The notes under the pieces: model-generated
Databases searched by the model: none
What the model was told of the DNA's origin: nothing
The model's input: only the letters and a program-made list of their open reading frames with translations
Position numbers and translations under genes: made by a program
Shown: in pieces, positions 59,561 to 64,000 of the stretch
How the letters are laid out: each line of letters begins with the position of its first letter
How positions within the stretch are numbered: the stretch's first letter is position 1
Assembly: GCA_963576475.1 (NCBI GenBank)
Contig: OY754980.1
Location: 22,117,434 to 22,181,433 of the forward strand
Length of the DNA: 64,000 nt
Source of the DNA: Molanna angustata
Lineage: Eukaryota > Arthropoda > Insecta > Trichoptera > Molannidae
Direction: 5' to 3'

Positions 59561-59754
59561 GTTGGGTACATGCCAACATAAATCTCTAACTGTATACCTA
59601 AATATCAGTTTTGAGAGATATGAGAATTCGTATAAAAACAGCCAATATACCAAAATGGTTTCGATGAATTTGTGTCAATGTTTTACTGATTCCTTTAATT
59701 CACCCAGAAGGGGATTTAATAGCTTAAGTATGTATACGTAAATTATAAAAGATT

Positions 59755-59965
59755 TTTATGTTCGTCGATTTTTCAAAATTCTTATGTTTCCTTCTTTCAA
59801 AATATCATTCACATGGTCATGCCATCCCTTTTTGGGGAAACCCCTGCTATTCCCTCCATCTCTTACACCCATGTATATTTTGTTTGGTCAGGCGTTCATT
59901 CTTTCAATGTGTCCAAACCCACATCAAAGCATTCACTCAAGGCAGACTTTTTTTATATCAGCATA
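59755..59965 (-). mobile_element. RTE-like LINE, short internal fragment
   Basis: TCAAAATATCATTCACATGG, CATCCCTTTTTGGGGAAACC and TTTGGTCAGGCGTTCATTC match 7742-7850 of the best copy. Confidence 0.75.
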
Positions 59966-60208
59966 ATATGCTATATTATATTGAGAAATACATAACTAAT
60001 ATATTATACAACTGTCGATTCGTTCATGAGAATTCAATTCTCTGAATGAATCGACATTATTAAGCCAAGATGCGTGTACGAAGGAACATTTTGTATGGTG
60101 TAGTGGACTTTTTGCATGCTAATAACACCAACTAGAGGCCTCGCAGCATATATGTTCCCATACATGGATTTACTCAGAATTCAGAGTAGAATATTTTATG
60201 TGATTTTT

Positions 60209-60414
<206 letters not shown>

Positions 60415-62259
60415 CCCTTATAAATTTTGATCCGCTCAATTTACAGAGCCCAAATTTTCAGAATATATAAACAGTTATAGGCTTACAAAACTTTTATACT
60501 CAGAATTGTGAATTTTTGTTTCAATCAGGGGTTATCAACTTTTGAAATTTTTCTTTATTTTTTTATTTTTCCATATATCTCAGAAACCATAAAAGCTAGA
60601 ACGCTGAAAACTGGTATAAACATAGAAAAATACAAAATATCAAATTAATTTTTTTCAAAAAATTTCCAGGGTTTCTCGAACATTTTTTATTAAGAAAAAT
60701 ATTTTTTTTATGATAAATTTATGAGTTTAACTGCCTATATTTCCAAATATTTTAAAAATATCGAAAAAAGCCGAAACACCCAAACTAGATAATTTGTTTT
60801 CTATAAAAAATATTAACATTGTAGAAGTAAATCTCAAATTTTTTTTAACAATTTTTATAAAAATTGAATTTAGTGACGACATCACTTCATACAATTTGTA
60901 TGGTAGTCGCCTACACAATATGTAAGAAGACATATTATGTAATAGTTTGATACTTAAATCTCCAAAACTACATACATACCATCATTGTGTTTATATATTC
61001 TGTGTAGGAAAAACAGACTGACCTCCATACTATCCTATCCTGACAAACATACCTACATGTTTTATATAGAAAATAAAATATCTTCAAATATTTATTAATT
61101 TGTGTTGTTTATAGTTTGGTACGTATTCTTTGACTATGCATACTATCGCCATCGACAGTTGGATCTCATGTGTTACATGCAACTAGTAATATATTATATT
61201 GAGAAGTGCTTTTTGAGCTCACATTTTTATTCATTCTATATTTTCTTAACTAAATATAACGCATAGTTATTTAATGTGATTTTTAACAATTTGGTGGCGA
61301 ATATATTTAGAGAATGAAAAACAAGATAGTTTTTAGTAGAATTTTTTTAATAATAGAGAAAAGAATATATAGAGAAATTCCACCAAAAATTGTTGAAAAA
61401 CTGTATCATTATTTTTGACAGTTGTGAAAATCTTTAATAATTAAAATATTTTTGACCTTAAAAGCGATTCCCACGACACAAACAAAATGTAATGCATTCA
61501 AAGTATCAGGATTGCATAAGGATCGAGAGATGCAAGAAAACCAAGACCCCGGGTCATCCTCGGGCCTGATTGGATCATCCATCAACGTATCGTCTTATTC
61601 CCATATAATGCCGACAGTTTACAGTACCTCACCTATGTATGTATATATACCTACCTATATCCAATGGTTCAACGCTGGAGGCCAGACAATTCGCACACAT
61701 TTCTTATGTTATTTTGTTTTAATCGATTGACTAAAGTAACAATACCTATCGATATTTTGTTTGTGTGGTCATGTAGCATGATTTAAAAATCATGAGTCGT
61801 GGCACAAAAGTCATGAGGCAATTAAGGCCCAAAACTCAGAGTCAAGTCTCAAACAAGAGTTAAGATTCAAAAATCAAGGGGCAAAGCAAAAAAATGGAAG
61901 TTTTTCTGAGCTAGGTTATTACACTTCAGTGTTTTTTTTTTTAATTAATTTCTTATTTTTGAATAGGATTAATTCTGAGATAACACATGTAGGTATTTGT
62001 AAACTGGCTCAAAGTGGATTGGGCTTACCTATATTTTGGATTCCAGATGACTGACGCATGTTCCAATTGACTTTAACAGTTGTGTAATACCTATACCCCC
62101 AATTTCAAATAAAAAATCTTCAAAACGAGTCCTAAAGAAATCTTTTGATTTCAAAAATCTTCATTTTCGTAAATAACATTCGCCAAAATAAAATAAAAGA
62201 AAATCCATTTAGACAATAAATTAGAAAATGTAATCAGGCACACAATCATTCAATTAAAT
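60415..62259. other. AT-rich intron sequence, nothing firmly recognised
   Basis: A 92-codon plus-strand frame at 61452-61730 covers a mixed patch and has no recognised content; not called. Confidence 0.45.
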
Positions 62260-62460
62260 TGGAAGTTATCCGCCCATAGACAAAGCTCTCTCACTCGCCC
62301 CGGCCAATTTATTCCTCAACCAGATTGGTGGGTCTTCTTGGTAAAAAGTAATTGCCTTCACGTTACGCAAAACACATCCAACCCCCGATCACATTGTGTG
62401 GGAAATTTAATCAACCATGTACTCTGTACCTTGCTATACAGCAATTTCGTTTAGGTCTAC
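62260..62460. promoter_or_regulatory. Unique mixed-composition patch
   Basis: About 180 bp (TCACTCGCCCCGGCCAATTT at 62291-62310) contains a CCAAT-like word and no frame; possible regulatory element. Confidence 0.3.
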
Positions 62461-62612
62461 AAAATATATTCGTGATCAATTTTGGATAACTCAACAACTT
62501 ATCAATTTATAACCAGTAGTGAACAGTGGAAAACTATGAATGGTAAGGAGTCTCAAAAAAATTGAGGAAATCATATTCAAAGTTTTCTTCACGTAAATAA
62601 AAATTATCAAAC

Positions 62613-62939
62613 TATTTTTTAACAGATTTTTAATTATCTCAATAGAGACGAAGTTGGAATATTTATTGTAGGAGAACCGGGAAATCAAGGCACCTACAGG
62701 GCTTACGACCTGTCATCGGCTGTTTTACGTGATCACTTTATGCGCTTGCGCAACGTTCACCAATTATGCCTTTTAATGAGATCCCTATCAATTCAATTTT
62801 GAAAGTTCTATATATTGTAATACTGAAATTAGCCGATGACAGGTCGTAAGCCCTGTAGGTGCCTTGATTTCCCGGTTCTCCTACAATAAATATTCCAACT
62901 TCGTCTCTATTGAGATAATTAAAAATCTGTTAAAAAATA
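62613..62939. mobile_element. Long-TIR MITE family, copy 4, with perfect 109-bp arms
   Basis: Bases 62613-62721 are the exact reverse complement of 62831-62939, separated by a 109-bp loop. The arms start TATTTTTTAACAGATTTTT and end GACCTGTCATCGGCT. Identity over the full arm means either recent insertion or recent arm-to-arm conversion. The loop contains GTGATCACTTTATGCGCTTG, shared with copies 2 and 3. TA dinucleotides at the very ends would be compatible with a TA target, but a shared outer flank in copy 3 argues the true ends lie farther out. Confidence 0.92.
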
Positions 62940-63005
62940 TCTTTGACTCCCGACAGGGAAAAATATCCAATGTTTGCGCATATGCAATAATAAAAATATT
63001 CGATC
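62940..63005. repeat. Outer flank shared with the MITE copy at 18490
   Basis: CTTTGACTCCCGACAGGG, ATATCCAATGTTTGCGCATA and TAAAAATATTCGAT are the inverted counterpart of 18495-18565 (CGAATATTTTTTTTAATTGC, AAACATTGGATTTTTTTCCC, TTCGGGAGTCAAATGA). Confidence 0.75.
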
Positions 63006-63299
63006 ATCAAACTACTCCAGGTTCAATACAACAAGGAATGCATTAGATACGTATTGTTTATTTTGTATGAAATACAAATGTTCAATTTTTTTACAATTAA
63101 TCAAACTGATTTTTTTAACATGCATTGCTATCGGGAATGCACAAATTCTGAGAGTTTTCAAGATCTAACCGTCAAGTAGATAAAGATCGATTGCAAAATT
63201 CCAATATAAGATTAGGCTGAAAATAAACTGCTTACGTATGTAGGTAGGTACCTACCTATACTTGGTTGTGATCCCGATTTATTTATTTATGTAAAACTT

Positions 63300-63365
63300 T
63301 TTGAGCACATATGCACAATGGCGGGCTTGTTGTCAAAAGGCAATATTCCAACCAACCATAGGTAC
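63300..63365 (-). mobile_element. Jockey-like LINE 3' end only
   Basis: TGAGCACATATGCACAATGG, CGGGCTTGTTGTCAAAAGG and CAATATTCCAACCAACCAT are the inverted terminus of the copy at 49068-49450. Confidence 0.7.
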
Positions 63366-63399
63366 CTATAGGTAACCAGGGGGGCAGGTCTGAGGGGGG

Positions 63400-63490
63400 A
63401 GGTCATCTTAAGATGTCATAGAACTCCATATGATAATTATATCCATGATATGGGTAGCCGGTTGGACCAGACTTGCCTCCCAGATTTACA
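63400..63490 (-). mobile_element. LINE fragment shared with 21195-21275
   Basis: TAAGATGTCATAGAACTCCA, GATAATTATATCCATGATAT and ACCAGACTTGCCTCCCAGA repeat, in the same orientation, the middle of the LINE fragment at 21010-21500. Confidence 0.65.
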
Positions 63491-63510
63491 AACATGTATG
63501 CACAAAACTT

Positions 63511-63684
63511 ACACCCGTATTCAGAGACAAATATGAAGACTGAGAAGATATAAGGCCTCAATTTTTCACTTTATTGGAAATATTACATCAATATTTTTAA
63601 ATTATGAACGTATTATTTCAAATTAAGAGAAAATTGAGACCTGATGCCTGCTCAATCCTCATATTTGTCTCTGAATATGGGTGT
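63511..63684. mobile_element. Small foldback MITE (ACACCCGTATTCAGAGACAA)
   Basis: ACACCCGTATTCAGAGACAA and following ATATGAAGACTGAG pair with the inverted ACACCCATATTCAGAGACAA and ATATGAGGATTGAG at the other end (63684 inward). The arms are imperfect over about 65 bp and the loop is AT-rich. No clear target duplication. Confidence 0.8.
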
Positions 63685-63821
63685 TTGTCTTTAATTTTTT
63701 TATAGGTATTATCTGTTAGTACCTATTCAACTATTAAAAAAAACTACATAAATAATATAGAATTAAATTTGGATACCTAATGGTCATGATAATAATTGAA
63801 TATTAATATTTATTTTGTATT

Positions 63822-64000
63822 GTTACTCGGGAAACAAACAGGTAGGTAGGTATGTCAAATATAAATTTTACACGCACCCAATAACAAGTTGCCATATTCT
63901 GGAAATTTATGATATTTATCTTCTCACAGATCCAGACAGAAATCACAATTTAAAATTATGTCTTCACCGGGTATTGAATCCGGAACCATTGATTCAGAAG
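63822..64000 (-). mobile_element. SINE family A, runs off the window
   Basis: GGGAAACAAACAGGTAGGTA, CGCACCCAATAACAAGTTGC, AGATCCAGACAGAAATCAC and TCACCGGGTATTGAATCCGG. The copy is cut at the last base of the window inside the tRNA-like head. Confidence 0.82.

Noticed and set aside
59304..59579. 91-codon minus frame in a GC-rich island as a missing hth exon
   Set aside because: No Hth-like residues; the C-terminal Arg/Gly run comes from the GC-rich composition.

Overview
The window is AT-rich insect nuclear DNA, most likely from a moth or butterfly. The evidence is an insect-type homothorax exon, jockey-like and RTE-like LINE remnants, tRNA-derived SINEs, many short inverted-repeat elements, and a striking excess of the palindrome TAGGTACCTA. 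No bacterial gene organisation, rRNA, canonical functional tRNA or CRISPR array is visible.

The one host coding feature I can support is a single internal exon on the minus strand at 20753-20901. It encodes an acidic linker, then the basic N-terminal arm and helix 1 of a TALE homeodomain ([16 protein letters not shown]). This is diagnostic of the MEIS/Homothorax class. It has a good acceptor (branch-point-like CTAAC, pyrimidine tract, CAG) and a perfect GTGAGT donor. Neither neighbouring exon (rest of the homeodomain; MEIS domain) was found, so nearly all of the window is intron of hth: more than 20 kb downstream of the exon and more than 43 kb upstream.

The introns are a mosaic of: (i) LINE 3' ends, including five truncated copies of one RTE-like family (7575-8394, 28590-29110, 37650-38075, 53225-53545, 59755-59965), three or more jockey-like copies (1785-2190, 9825-10650, 49068-49450) and a third family with a shared 'GCGCCGTTTTTGTGA' 3' end; (ii) a tRNA-derived SINE in about eight copies and a second SINE whose tail copies the LINE 3' end; (iii) non-autonomous DNA transposons with readable target-site duplications: two hAT-like MITEs (44399-44700, 46363-46608), three CATAG-type MITEs, one MITE with a 9-bp duplication (36604-36839), an internally deleted mariner (43122-43681), a four-copy long-TIR family (one with perfect 109-bp arms at 62613-62939) and two other foldbacks; (iv) a (GT)n tract of about 200 bp.

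Between the repeats are islands of non-repetitive, relatively GC-rich sequence without convincing reading frames (for example 2460-2830, 9040-9600, 16540-17060, 26360-26900, 28140-28470, 49690-50150, 59270-59560). In a large developmental-regulator intron these are the best candidates for cis-regulatory elements, but that is inference without conservation data. The most unusual non-standard signals are hammerhead-like motifs in or near a foldback at 40853-41093, a possible cryptic exon at 13200-13307, and a SINE split by a MITE at 17377-17905.
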